17,569 bases of DNA, taken from positions 1-17,569 of the forward strand of contig CALGAG010000033.1 of assembly GCA_937951995.1 (NCBI GenBank). The letters run 5' to 3'. Below are positions 1 to 7,519 of this stretch, one piece after another. Source of the stretch: an uncultured Bacillota bacterium (GTDB taxonomy: Bacteria; Bacillota; Clostridia; Tissierellales; Tissierellaceae). The translations under genes and the position numbers were made by a program. The number at the start of each line of letters is the position of its first letter. Positions within the stretch are counted from its first letter, which is position 1. Under the pieces are notes generated by a model. It searched no databases, was not told where the DNA came from, and worked only from the letters and a program-made list of their open reading frames with translations.

Positions 1-2696
1 TCTTCCTTCAAGATCATTGGAAATACAATCTTTGAAAGCTCTCCAACAACCAGAGGTATAAATGCAAAGCTTAGAACTATTTTCCAGTCTCCACCATTAA
101 GTGGGAATGTGTAGAAAATATTGTTCATAAAGGGTAGATAGAGCACGGCCATCAGCAGCAGGAAGGCCCCAGCAGTTGCAAGGAGCATCTTCTTGTTCGA
201 GAACAATCCTATCCTAAAGAGGGTGTAGTTCTGTGACCTGCTTGAGTAGGCCCTCAATAGCTCAGAGAGTATAAGGGTGGTGAAGGTGATCGTTCTTACC
301 TCAACAATGTTCTCAACACCGTATACATCAAGAGAAATGAGGTAGGCTGCCAGTGAGGCCCCTGCAACTGCAAGGCTCTGGAAGGAGACTCCAAGGAGCA
401 TCCTCTTGTCGAGAATCGCTTCATTGGGATCTCTTGGCGGTCTATCCATAATATCGGGCTCACCCTTTTCAACCCCAAGTGCCAATGCAGGGAAGCTGTC
501 TGTAACAAGGTTTAGCCACAGAAGCTGAATTGCCAGCAAGGGTACAGGCAGGTTAAGCAGGATACTGACAAACACCAGGAGAATCTCTCCGATGTTGCAG
601 GATAGGAGGAAGTAGACAAACTTCTTGATATTGGAAAATATTATTCTCCCCTCTTCAACCGCTGCAACTATGCTGGCAAAGTTGTCATCAGTCAATATCA
701 TGTCTGCGGTATTCTTGGCAACATCTGTTCCGGTTATACCCATGGCAATACCAATGTCAGCCTTCTTTATGGCCATTGCATCGTTCACCCCATCGCCGGT
801 CATGGCAGCGATGTCGCCGTTTGCCCTTAAAGCTGTTACAATCCTCACCTTGTGCTCTGGTGAAACCCTTGCAAAGACCTTTGTCTCCTTGACCACTTCC
901 CTCAGTTCCTCATCTGAGATGGAATCAATTTTACTCCCCATGATTGCCTGGTCTTCCCTGTCCGCAAGACCAAGGTCCTTGGCAATAGCAAAGGCAGTTT
1001 CCCTGTAGTCTCCTGTAATCATAATGGTATTGATTCCGGCATTCTTGCATTTTGCAATTGCCTCTCTAGCCTCCGGTCTTGGAGGGTCAATCATACCTGT
1101 AAGACCTACAAATATCATATCCTTTTCATGGTCTTCAGAGGTGGGGTCTTCTGGAACTCTCTGGTACTCCCTAAATGCCAGGGCCAGAACCCTGAGGGCA
1201 TCCCTGGAGAAGGCAGTGTTCTGATCCAGAACTTTCTGTCTGACCTCATCCGTAAGTTTTACTACATCCCCGTCAAGAAGTATCTTGTCGCATCTGTCTA
1301 TTACAATATCAGGAGCTCCCTTGGTGAAGGAAACAATCTCATCCTTGCCAGCCATTTCATGGAAGGTTGTCATCATCTTCCTGTCGGAATCAAATGGGAT
1401 CTCCTTGACCCTGGGATACTTGCCATTTATGGTCTTAGACCTGATGCCACCTTTTTCTGACAGGGTAAGTAGTGCACCCTCTGTAGGGTCCCCAAGGATC
1501 TTGAACTGGTCATCCTTTTCCTCAAGCTTTGCGTCGTTTACAAGGGCTGAGATTGTAAGGAGAAGGTTTAGGCCTTTAAGTTCTTCAACCTTAATTTCAT
1601 TGCTGTCTACAAGGAATTTTCCTTCAGGCTCATAACCCCTTCCTTCCACATCCACAACCCGGTCGTTGGTATAAAGCTTGACAACTGTCATCTCGTTCTG
1701 GGTGAGTGTGCCCGTTTTGTCAGTACAAATGACAGAGGTGGCCCCTAAAGTCTCAACTGCAAGGAGCTTTTTCACAATTGCGTTTCTCTCAACCATCTTG
1801 TTCATGCCGATGGCCAGAACGATTGTAACAATGGCAGGTAGACCTTCAGGAATTGCAGCAACTGCAAGACTTATGGCAATCATGAACATCTCCAGCAGGT
1901 CCCTTCCCTGGATCATTCCAATTCCAAAAACAGCTATACACACCAGAATAACTGTTATTCCCAAAATCTTTCCAAGATGGTTAAGCTTCTTCTGAAGTGG
2001 TGTACTCTCCTCGTCTATGGACTGTATCATGGTCGCAATCTTGCCTATCTCTGTGGATGCACCAGTCTCAACAACCAGGCCGTTACCACGTCCGTAGGTG
2101 ACAATTGTGCTCATGTATGCCATGTTCCGCCTGTCTCCAAGGGGAGTTTCGTCTGTAAGTTCCATTGTTGACCTTTTCTCCGAGGGAACAGACTCTCCTG
2201 TTAGGGAAGCCTCCTCCACCTTTAGGTTTGAACTTTCAACCAGTCTCAGGTCTGCCGGTATAATGTCTCCGGTTTCAAGAACAACTAGATCACCCGGTAC
2301 AAGGTCTGATGCTGAAATCTCCTGGGTCTTTCCACCCCTTATTACCTTAGCTGTGGGTGAGGCCATCTTCTTAAGGGATTCCAATGCCTTCTCTGCCTTG
2401 CCCTCCTGATAGAGTCCCAGCATGGCGTTTACTACAACAATGGACATGATTACAATTGCATCCTTTGTTTCACCCACAAAAACAGATATGAGTGCAGCTG
2501 ACATAAGTATAAGTATCAAAAAATCGGAAAACTGAGCAATGATTTTTGATAGCAGGCTCTTTCCCTCTTCCTCCTTCATTTCATTGGGACCGTATTGGTC
2601 TAACCTATTCTTTGCTTCTTCATTTGAGAGTCCGGCAGACAGACTGACCTTCAGCTCTTCAGCTATCTCCTGAGGTTTCTTTTGGTACCATTCCAT
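1..2696 (-). CDS. P2A-type cation-transporting ATPase (Ca2+/Mn2+ pump), 3' end cut by window edge
   Basis: This integral membrane pump couples ATP hydrolysis to cation export. The minus-strand frame starts at ATG 2696 (MEWYQKK), 5 bases after a GAAGGGA ribosome binding site, and stays open for 898 codons to the window edge. P2A pumps are usually 880-920 residues, so only a few residues are missing. Visible motifs are TGES at 166-169 (actuator loop), PEGLP in M4 around E284, the phosphorylated D326 in DKTGTLT, TGDGVND at 633-639 (hinge), and NLVTD in M6 at 729-733. M5 carries an N..GE motif. These match SERCA/PMR1-type pumps and would be annotated as calcium-transporting. The N-terminal cation_ATPase_N domain is present. 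The leader carries a Mn2+ riboswitch, so I infer Mn2+ export, possibly with Ca2+. It is transcribed divergently from walR. Confidence 0.93.
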   Translation of the reverse strand, partial: MEWYQKKPQEIAEELKVSLSAGLSNEEAKNRLDQYGPNEMKEEEGKSLLSKIIAQFSDFLILILMSAALISVFVGETKDAIVIMSIVVVNAMLGLYQEGKAEKALESLKKMASPTAKVIRGGKTQEISASDLVPGDLVVLETGDIIPADLRLVESSNLKVEEASLTGESVPSEKRSTMELTDETPLGDRRNMAYMSTIVTYGRGNGLVVETGASTEIGKIATMIQSIDEESTPLQKKLNHLGKILGITVILVCIAVFGIGMIQGRDLLEMFMIAISLAVAAIPEGLPAIVTIVLAIGMNKMVERNAIVKKLLAVETLGATSVICTDKTGTLTQNEMTVVKLYTNDRVVDVEGRGYEPEGKFLVDSNEIKVEELKGLNLLLTISALVNDAKLEEKDDQFKILGDPTEGALLTLSEKGGIRSKTINGKYPRVKEIPFDSDRKMMTTFHEMAGKDEIVSFTKGAPDIVIDRCDKILLDGDVVKLTDEVRQKVLDQNTAFSRDALRVLALAFREYQRVPEDPTSEDHEKDMIFVGLTGMIDPPRPEAREAIAKCKNAGINTIMITGDYRETAFAIAKDLGLADREDQAIMGSKIDSISDEELREVVKETKVFARVSPEHKVRIVTALRANGDIAAMTGDGVNDAMAIKKADIGIAMGITGTDVAKNTADMILTDDNFASIVAAVEEGRIIFSNIKKFVYFLLSCNIGEILLVFVSILLNLPVPLLAIQLLWLNLVTDSFPALALGVEKGEPDIMDRPPRDPNEAILDKRMLLGVSFQSLAVAGASLAAYLISLDVYGVENIVEVRTITFTTLILSELLRAYSSRSQNYTLFRIGLFSNKKMLLATAGAFLLLMAVLYLPFMNNIFYTFPLNGGDWKIVLSFAFIPLVVGELSKIVFPMILKE

Positions 2697-2738
2697 TCTA
2701 TCCCTTCTTTCACTTTGTTATGCAGTAACTATATACCC

Positions 2739-2785
2739 AAAAAATGACAAAGACTTTCGCCCACCCTTAAATGGACAAAAGTCTT
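2739..2785 (-). terminator. Riboswitch-controlled intrinsic terminator in the ATPase leader
   Basis: On the minus strand, AAGACTTT (2778-2785) pairs with AAAGTCTT (2750-2757). The stem continues through a U-G pair and GUCCA/UGGGC to an 8-base loop, giving about 14 pairs. It is followed by TGTCA and six U (2739-2744). The 5' arm contains the bases that form the 3' strand of the riboswitch P1 helix (2775-2781), so the two structures exclude each other. Ligand-stabilised P1 should block the terminator, which makes this a transcriptional ON switch. Confidence 0.88.
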
Positions 2786-2857
2786 GCTACTTCAATGAAG
2801 GTGATAACCGGGCCAGGCCGTAATGACGATTATCACAGATTAGCTACTCCCTTTTGT
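2775..2857 (-). promoter_or_regulatory. yybP-ykoY manganese riboswitch aptamer
   Basis: The minus-strand RNA folds as the yybP-ykoY (Mn2+) class. P1 pairs ACAAAAG (2851-2857) with CTTTTGT (2775-2781). It is followed by the hallmark GGGAGTAGC and closed by TAGCAAGA. A GCTA/TAGC helix comes next, then GTGATAA (2830-2836) pairing with TTATCAC (2801-2807). The loop between these arms holds TCGTCA (2824-2829) and CCGG (2808-2811), the two segments that in the Lactococcus lactis aptamer flank the small hairpin of the metal-binding loop. Here that hairpin is GGC-CTG-GCC. A second small hairpin, CTTC-ATT-GAAG, precedes the closing strand. The family is known to control Mn2+ exporters and P-type ATPases. 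Identification is by eye against remembered family members. Confidence 0.93.
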
Positions 2858-2864
2858 TAGACCT

Positions 2865-2893
2865 ATTATAGTACTCAAAAAGCTAAAAAGCAA
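2865..2893 (-). promoter_or_regulatory. Sigma-A-like promoter of the ATPase/riboswitch transcript
   Basis: On the minus strand a perfect TATAAT (2865-2870) lies 17 bases downstream of TTGCTT (2888-2893). The predicted transcription start, near 2858, falls right at the first base of the riboswitch P1 helix, which supports both calls. Confidence 0.75.
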
Positions 2894-2928
2894 GATAAAT
2901 CTAAAATTGCACACAGATCTCCTAAGCA

Positions 2929-2957
2929 TTGACTTATTGGACCGATTAGGGGATAAT
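2929..2957 (+). promoter_or_regulatory. Sigma-A promoter of walRK
   Basis: TTGACT (2929-2934), a 17-base spacer and GATAAT (2952-2957) make a near-consensus housekeeping promoter. The start of transcription would fall near 2964, leaving a leader of about 28 bases before the walR start. No WalR-type box is visible here. Confidence 0.8.
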
Positions 2958-2991
2958 TTACTTAAATAAATGAGAAAAAGGTGTGATTCAT

Positions 2992-3684
2992 ATGAACAAC
3001 AAGATACTTGTGGTCGATGATGAAAAAGCTATAGGAGATATAATAAAGTTCAATCTGGAAAAGGAAGGCTTCCAGGTTACAGTGGCATATGACGGTGAGG
3101 AGGGTCTTGATAAGATAAAGCTTACTCAGCCAGACCTTCTAATATTGGATATAATGATGCCCAAAAAGGATGGCTTCCAGGTGCTCAAGGAAATAAGGCC
3201 AACCTTCAGGTTTCCAGTGATAGTCCTAACTGCCAAGGAAGAGGAGGTTGACAAGGTCCTTGGTCTGGAGCTTGGTGCGGACGATTACATGGTCAAACCA
3301 TTCAGCATGAGGGAGCTTGTGGCAAGGGTCAAGGCAAACATCAGGAGACTGGATTACGACCTTTCAGCAGGCAATGGTGCTGCTGAGATCACATCCGAGG
3401 ACCTGGAGATAGATTTCACAAAATACGAGGTAAGAAAAAGAGGTAAGGTTGTCGACCTTACACTGAGGGAGTTTGAGCTCCTAAAGTTTTTGGCCCTGAG
3501 TGCAGAACAGGTTTTTACAAGAGAGCAGCTTCTTGAGAAGGTTTGGGGATATGAATACTACGGTGACATAAGAACCGTTGATGTGACAGTGCGAAGGTTA
3601 AGAGAGAAAATTGAAGACGACTCAGGGGAGTTCAAGTATATACTAACCAAACGAGGCGTTGGATACTATTTCAGGAGGGTCTGA
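2992..3684 (+). CDS. walR: Response regulator WalR (YycF), OmpR/PhoB family
   Basis: This is the essential regulator of cell-wall metabolism genes and partner of WalK. It has a receiver domain at 1-118 with acidic pair D9/D10, phosphoacceptor D53 in LLILDIMMP, T80 and K102, then an OmpR-type winged-helix DNA-binding domain at about 132-230. The recognition region, with GDIRTVDVTVRRLREKIED, is almost the same as in Bacillus WalR. I place the start at ATG 2992 (230 residues) because AAGGTG at 2978-2983 sits 8 bases upstream. A GTG at 2983 is in frame but overlaps that ribosome binding site. Position 101 is Val, whereas Bacillus subtilis has the PrkC-phosphorylated Thr101. The walK start follows at once (TGATATG). 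Confidence 0.96.
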   Translation: MNNKILVVDDEKAIGDIIKFNLEKEGFQVTVAYDGEEGLDKIKLTQPDLLILDIMMPKKDGFQVLKEIRPTFRFPVIVLTAKEEEVDKVLGLELGADDYMVKPFSMRELVARVKANIRRLDYDLSAGNGAAEITSEDLEIDFTKYEVRKRGKVVDLTLREFELLKFLALSAEQVFTREQLLEKVWGYEYYGDIRTVDVTVRRLREKIEDDSGEFKYILTKRGVGYYFRRV

Positions 3685-3685
3685 T

Positions 3686-5473
3686 ATGTTCTCCAGCATC
3701 AGGTGGAAATTTATCGTGGTGTATTTCCTTCTGGTTTTCATTGCCATGGTTATAATTGGAATATTCATAGTGAACAGGATGGAGAATCAGCAGCTGGAAA
3801 CAGCAAGGTCTTCAATGGAGCAGCAGATTGAAACCATAATGTCAACCTCAAGCTACATTGCAACTGGGAGCTGGACAGAGAATCGAGAGGGCATACAGGG
3901 AACCCTTAATGATTGGAGACTTGGTACCGGGGAAACGCTCTATGTTATCTATGATGAGGATGTTCCCAAGATATTGGCTACCACAAACAAGCAATATGAA
4001 TCAATAGTGGGAAACAATGCCCTGTCATACAGGTACACAGACCCTACCATAATAGGAAGGGCCTTCAATGGTGAAAGGGCACAGTCTGTCATAATGGATG
4101 ATGTAGCTGGAAATGAGTTTATGCATTATGCAGCCCCTGTATTTTCCAGTGTAGGAAAGATAAACGGCATACTCTACATGACATCTGACCTTTCTAATGT
4201 GCAAAGGACCCTGGAGGACTCAAGGAATATCCTTACCAATGCAACACTTATTGCCTTGGGTGTGACAATCGTGTTGGGCTTCCTTATCGCAAGCAGCATA
4301 ACAGGTCCAATCCGGGATGTTACAAAAAAAGCTGAGGAGATGGCCCTGGGAGACTTCGACCAGTTTGTTGAGGTAAAATCCGATGATGAGATCGGCCAGC
4401 TGGCAGGAATGTTCAACCATCTTACACTTAAGCTAAAGGACACCATCGAGGAGATGGACCTTGAAAGGAGCAAGCTGGATACAATATTCAGCTACATGGC
4501 CGAGGGAGTAATAGCTGTGGACAAGAACGGCAGCATAATCCATGCAAACCCAATTGGTCAGAAGCTTACAGAGATCGATGATGAGTATCTTGACAGGTCG
4601 GAAAGGTTTGACCTTGAAAAGCTTGGCATGGAAAACATAGACTATACAGACCCTGAAACCCTCAGTGGAGAAACCACCTTCCAGAAGGGGGATGGTGTCT
4701 ACAAGGTGAAGTATGCCCCCTACAAAAATGAGAGGGACCACATTGCCGGTGTGATAATGGTCCTTCAGGACATCACCCAGGAGCACAGGCTGGACATCAT
4801 GAGAAAGGAGTTTGTGGCAAATGTATCCCATGAGCTTAAGACGCCAATCACAACCATCAAAAGCTATGCGGAGACCTTGATGACGAATGAGGTGGACCCG
4901 GATACCCAGCAGAGATTCCTGTCAGTCATAGACAGGGAGTGTGACCGGATGGGAAGACTTGTAAGGGACCTGCTTCAGCTTTCAAACATAGACTACCAGA
5001 AGACAAAGTGGAACAGGGAGAACATCTCCATTGGGGACATGCTGCTTGACTCAATTAACAAGCTTCAGCTCCTTGCCCATGAGAAAAATCAGAGAATCGA
5101 GACCTACATCCAGCCAGACCTTCCCCAGATAAAGGTGGACAGGGATGGTATGGAGCAGGTAGTGCTGAACATACTTTCAAATGCAATCAAGTACACTGAA
5201 AATGATGGAACCATCAAAGTCAGTGCAAAGACTAGGGACCATTTCATAGACCTTAGCATATCCGACAACGGAATAGGAATCCCCGAGGAGGATGTGGGTA
5301 GGATATTTGAAAGATTCTATCGGGTTGAAAAGGGAAGAAGCAGGGATATGGGCGGCACAGGTCTTGGACTTTCCATAGCAAAAGAGATAATTGAGGCACA
5401 CAATGGAACCATAAAAATCACAAGTAAAAAAGACCGGGGGACTCATGTCAGAATAACATTACCGGTTGTGTAA
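3686..5473 (+). CDS. walK: Sensor histidine kinase WalK (YycG)
   Basis: Membrane sensor kinase of 595 residues (family about 600) that phosphorylates WalR. The start is ATG 3686, 6 bases after AGGAGGG inside the walR end; an in-frame ATG at 3659 lies inside walR and is unlikely. Order: TM1 at about 9-29, extracytoplasmic PAS-like sensor at about 30-180, TM2 at about 183-204, HAMP at 205-258, cytoplasmic PAS at about 262-365, HisKA with H382 in NVSHELKTP, and an ATPase domain with N499 (NAIKYT), D527 (DNGIGI), FERFYR and GGTGLGLSI at 556 onward. The four cytoplasmic PAS positions that bind Zn2+ in Staphylococcus aureus WalK (H, D, H, E) read Y270, E273, Q361 and Q365 here, so that metal site is probably absent. 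The stop codon overlaps the first WalR-box hexamer. Confidence 0.96.
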   Translation: MFSSIRWKFIVVYFLLVFIAMVIIGIFIVNRMENQQLETARSSMEQQIETIMSTSSYIATGSWTENREGIQGTLNDWRLGTGETLYVIYDEDVPKILATTNKQYESIVGNNALSYRYTDPTIIGRAFNGERAQSVIMDDVAGNEFMHYAAPVFSSVGKINGILYMTSDLSNVQRTLEDSRNILTNATLIALGVTIVLGFLIASSITGPIRDVTKKAEEMALGDFDQFVEVKSDDEIGQLAGMFNHLTLKLKDTIEEMDLERSKLDTIFSYMAEGVIAVDKNGSIIHANPIGQKLTEIDDEYLDRSERFDLEKLGMENIDYTDPETLSGETTFQKGDGVYKVKYAPYKNERDHIAGVIMVLQDITQEHRLDIMRKEFVANVSHELKTPITTIKSYAETLMTNEVDPDTQQRFLSVIDRECDRMGRLVRDLLQLSNIDYQKTKWNRENISIGDMLLDSINKLQLLAHEKNQRIETYIQPDLPQIKVDRDGMEQVVLNILSNAIKYTENDGTIKVSAKTRDHFIDLSISDNGIGIPEEDVGRIFERFYRVEKGRSRDMGGTGLGLSIAKEIIEAHNGTIKITSKKDRGTHVRITLPVV

Positions 5474-5523
5474 CACTATTTTAACCCTGCTGTAATATGT
5501 TTGTAACATTCCAGGGGTATAAT
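5469..5523 (+). promoter_or_regulatory. Tandem WalR-type box array with -10 element, internal promoter of the wal operon
   Basis: Four hexamers repeat at exactly 11 bases: TGTAAC (5469-5474), TTTAAC (5480-5485), TGTAAT (5491-5496) and TGTAAC (5502-5507). The last two form a perfect match to the known WalR box TGTWAH-N5-TGTWAH. A perfect TATAAT (5518-5523) follows after 10 bases. No -35 hexamer is visible at the right distance, since the boxes occupy that place. This is the arrangement of activator-dependent promoters bound by PhoB/OmpR-family regulators. It would drive the secreted-protein gene at 5561 and possibly walH and walI. Confidence 0.82.
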
Positions 5524-5560
5524 GCAAATGAAAGAATATGCAGATAAAGGGGGTTAGGGT

Positions 5561-6061
5561 ATGTTTAAGAGAACATTGGCCAGTTTGATGATTATGATGG
5601 CAGTTCTTGGTTTTGCAAGCTTTGCACATGCATCCACTGTAACTACGGGAAATGCAATTTCAACCAGAACTGATTACGAAATTATAAAGCCGGAAAAGGA
5701 AATCTATTCTTCAAGTGAAAGAGTTGTTCTTATCAACGGTAGAGCACCATCCGGAACTGAAATAACAGTGGAGCTTTACGGAACCACAGATTTGACCAGA
5801 AGAAGCTTCAACCTGGACAGACTACCAGCCCATGAAGATTATATATTGATAAAAAGCGACAGTGTCACTTCTGGAAATCTTGGTTTCTTCCAGAAGCAAA
5901 TGGATCTTGTTAGAGGGATCAACAAGCTTGTTATTGACTTCGGAGTTGAGGGAGTTGAAGACAAGGAATTCATAGTATTTAAATATGACGTAAGAAGAAC
6001 AGATATCAGGCTTCCATACGATAGGGAGTCAGGCGGGATTAGAATGCCGCTAATTAGATAG
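5561..6061 (+). CDS. Secreted protein of unknown function encoded between walK and walH
   Basis: I do not recognise this 166-residue protein. It has a clear signal peptide: a KR n-region, a hydrophobic stretch at about 7-22, and a likely cleavage after AHA near residue 24. The mature part of about 142 residues is short, charged and lacks cysteines. Its alternating beta-like segments (EKEIYSSSERVVLINGRAP, TEITVELYG, NKLVIDFGV, DKEFIVFKYDV) suggest an immunoglobulin-like beta-sandwich or surface domain. No anchor, LPXTG motif or enzyme motif is visible. The start follows a G-rich ribosome binding site (AGGGGG, about 5546). A promoter with four WalR-type hexamers lies directly upstream and walH follows after 22 bases, so it probably belongs to the Wal regulon. 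Any role in sensing or in wall turnover is inference. Confidence 0.85.
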   Translation: MFKRTLASLMIMMAVLGFASFAHASTVTTGNAISTRTDYEIIKPEKEIYSSSERVVLINGRAPSGTEITVELYGTTDLTRRSFNLDRLPAHEDYILIKSDSVTSGNLGFFQKQMDLVRGINKLVIDFGVEGVEDKEFIVFKYDVRRTDIRLPYDRESGGIRMPLIR

Positions 6062-6083
6062 AAAAACAAGAGGAGAGGTTTGA

Positions 6084-7508
6084 ATGAAGGAAAAATTTAA
6101 GACCATTCTCCTTTTTCTTTTGGTGGGAACAAGCCTGGCAATGACACAGCAGCTGTGGATGCAGTTTCCTGAAAGAGTGACAGGGTTTTTCAAACCTGAA
6201 ACATCCTATTCTTCATCATACTTGCTGTCTGATATGATTGCTCCCAATAAATACCTGGTAGGTATTGGTGGGAACAACTACACAATGGTGTACGATGCCA
6301 ACAAGTATGGAATTTGGGATACTTCAAAGGAGTCTCTTGCAGGGTTGCTAAGGTCGGACACCATCAGGATAGAGGAATCTGAAACAGGTTACAGCCCCGG
6401 TCAGGCGGTGGGGATGACAGTTGTGTTCTACTTCCCTGAAAGCATAAGCACATATATATTGGCAAAAGCGTGGAATGTTAATGAACCAAATGAAATAGTG
6501 GATACCATACCTTATGTGGACAGAATTTCCATAGTAAAGGGTAGTGGGGATCCTTTTTTTGTTTTTTCAGATGAAGAACGGGATGTTTTGGTATATGACT
6601 CAGGAGTTGCAGTGGATGAACTCCAATCGGACATATTGGATTTTGAGGATAGTGCCGACTTTGACTACTACTACTCCCTATCTGAGATATTTCCCACGGA
6701 TGTGGGGGACATCTATGTCCCCTATGAAATCAGGCACAGCCTGCCAGTGGTCTATGTAAGCAATGACGTTGTCCAGATGACTTCAGGAGAGATGGGAATA
6801 CTGGCGGAAAGATTCCTTGAAAGAGAGATTGACTATATCAGACAGATTGTGGAAAGCAATGGTTCCACAATCTACATCTACAACAACAAGGTATTGAAGT
6901 TCAATATGAATGGAACAGTTGAATACTTCCACTCATTGGAGGATACAATCCAGGAGAGAAATCTCTACCTGAGCCTTTCAACGGCAGCGGAGTTCATATC
7001 TCAGAAGGCTTATTCAGCCAAGGGAATGTACCTTGCTGGAATAGATCAGATTGAAGCCGAGGGTAGTCTAGGATACTCACTGACCTTCAGATACAGGGTT
7101 AGGGGAATACCTGTGCTTCTTGGTAACAGGGAGGTTCAGGAATACGTTCAGATTGAGGTATTCAACAATCAGGTAAGAAGCTACAGACAGCTTTTCAGAG
7201 GGGAGATGGACCTTGATATTGCAAGTCTTCAGGACAGCAGGCAAATCATGTCTTCCTTCGATGTAATTGACAAGAATTATCTTTTTCTGGAAAGTGAATA
7301 CCTGGAGCACACGGGAGAAACTAGGGAGCAGTTGGGAGACCAGGTGGTCCAAAGGGTCCTTTCATCGGTTGAGGACATAACAATCTCCTACTACGATCCA
7401 GGGCTTAAGGATCAGGAGGAAAGACTTATCGGAGTATGGATAATAAGGGCCCATGGCAGTGTATATGCCTTTAACGCATATTCGGGCATGCTGGTTTATG
7501 AAAGATAG
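6084..7508 (+). CDS. walH: WalRK regulatory membrane protein WalH (YycH family)
   Basis: This 474-residue protein has one N-terminal membrane segment (about 6-24) and a large extracytoplasmic part. In Bacillus WalH (YycH) associates with WalI and WalK in the membrane to tune kinase activity. The call rests on size, topology, the typical N-terminus ending in LWMQFPE and, above all, its place after walK and before walI. YycH proteins are poorly conserved, and I cannot confirm individual domains without a profile search. The ATG follows an AGGAGAGG ribosome binding site by about 6 bases. Spacing to walI is 11 bases, so the two are surely co-transcribed. Confidence 0.85.
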   Translation: MKEKFKTILLFLLVGTSLAMTQQLWMQFPERVTGFFKPETSYSSSYLLSDMIAPNKYLVGIGGNNYTMVYDANKYGIWDTSKESLAGLLRSDTIRIEESETGYSPGQAVGMTVVFYFPESISTYILAKAWNVNEPNEIVDTIPYVDRISIVKGSGDPFFVFSDEERDVLVYDSGVAVDELQSDILDFEDSADFDYYYSLSEIFPTDVGDIYVPYEIRHSLPVVYVSNDVVQMTSGEMGILAERFLEREIDYIRQIVESNGSTIYIYNNKVLKFNMNGTVEYFHSLEDTIQERNLYLSLSTAAEFISQKAYSAKGMYLAGIDQIEAEGSLGYSLTFRYRVRGIPVLLGNREVQEYVQIEVFNNQVRSYRQLFRGEMDLDIASLQDSRQIMSSFDVIDKNYLFLESEYLEHTGETREQLGDQVVQRVLSSVEDITISYYDPGLKDQEERLIGVWIIRAHGSVYAFNAYSGMLVYER

Positions 7509-7519
7509 GAGAATGACGG

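Noticed and set aside
625..2409. Several plus-strand open frames of 64-127 codons
   Set aside because: They lie opposite the ATPase gene, have odd Ser/Thr-rich composition and lack good ribosome binding sites; the minus-strand frame is clearly the real gene.
2983..2991. In-frame GTG 2983 as the walR start
   Set aside because: The GTG overlaps the AAGGTG ribosome binding site, which is correctly spaced for ATG 2992, and Bacillus WalR starts at the equivalent of 2992.
4433..4831. 132-codon minus-strand frame opposite walK
   Set aside because: Antisense shadow of the WalK PAS/HisKA region; no ribosome binding site or recognisable protein features.
5469..5508. Reading the 11-base repeats as PhoP (TTAACA-type) boxes instead of WalR boxes
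   Set aside because: Shifted by one base the copies are GTAACA, TTAACC, GTAATA and GTAACA, a poorer fit than TGTWAH. Position next to walRK favours WalR, though a PhoP-family regulator cannot be excluded.
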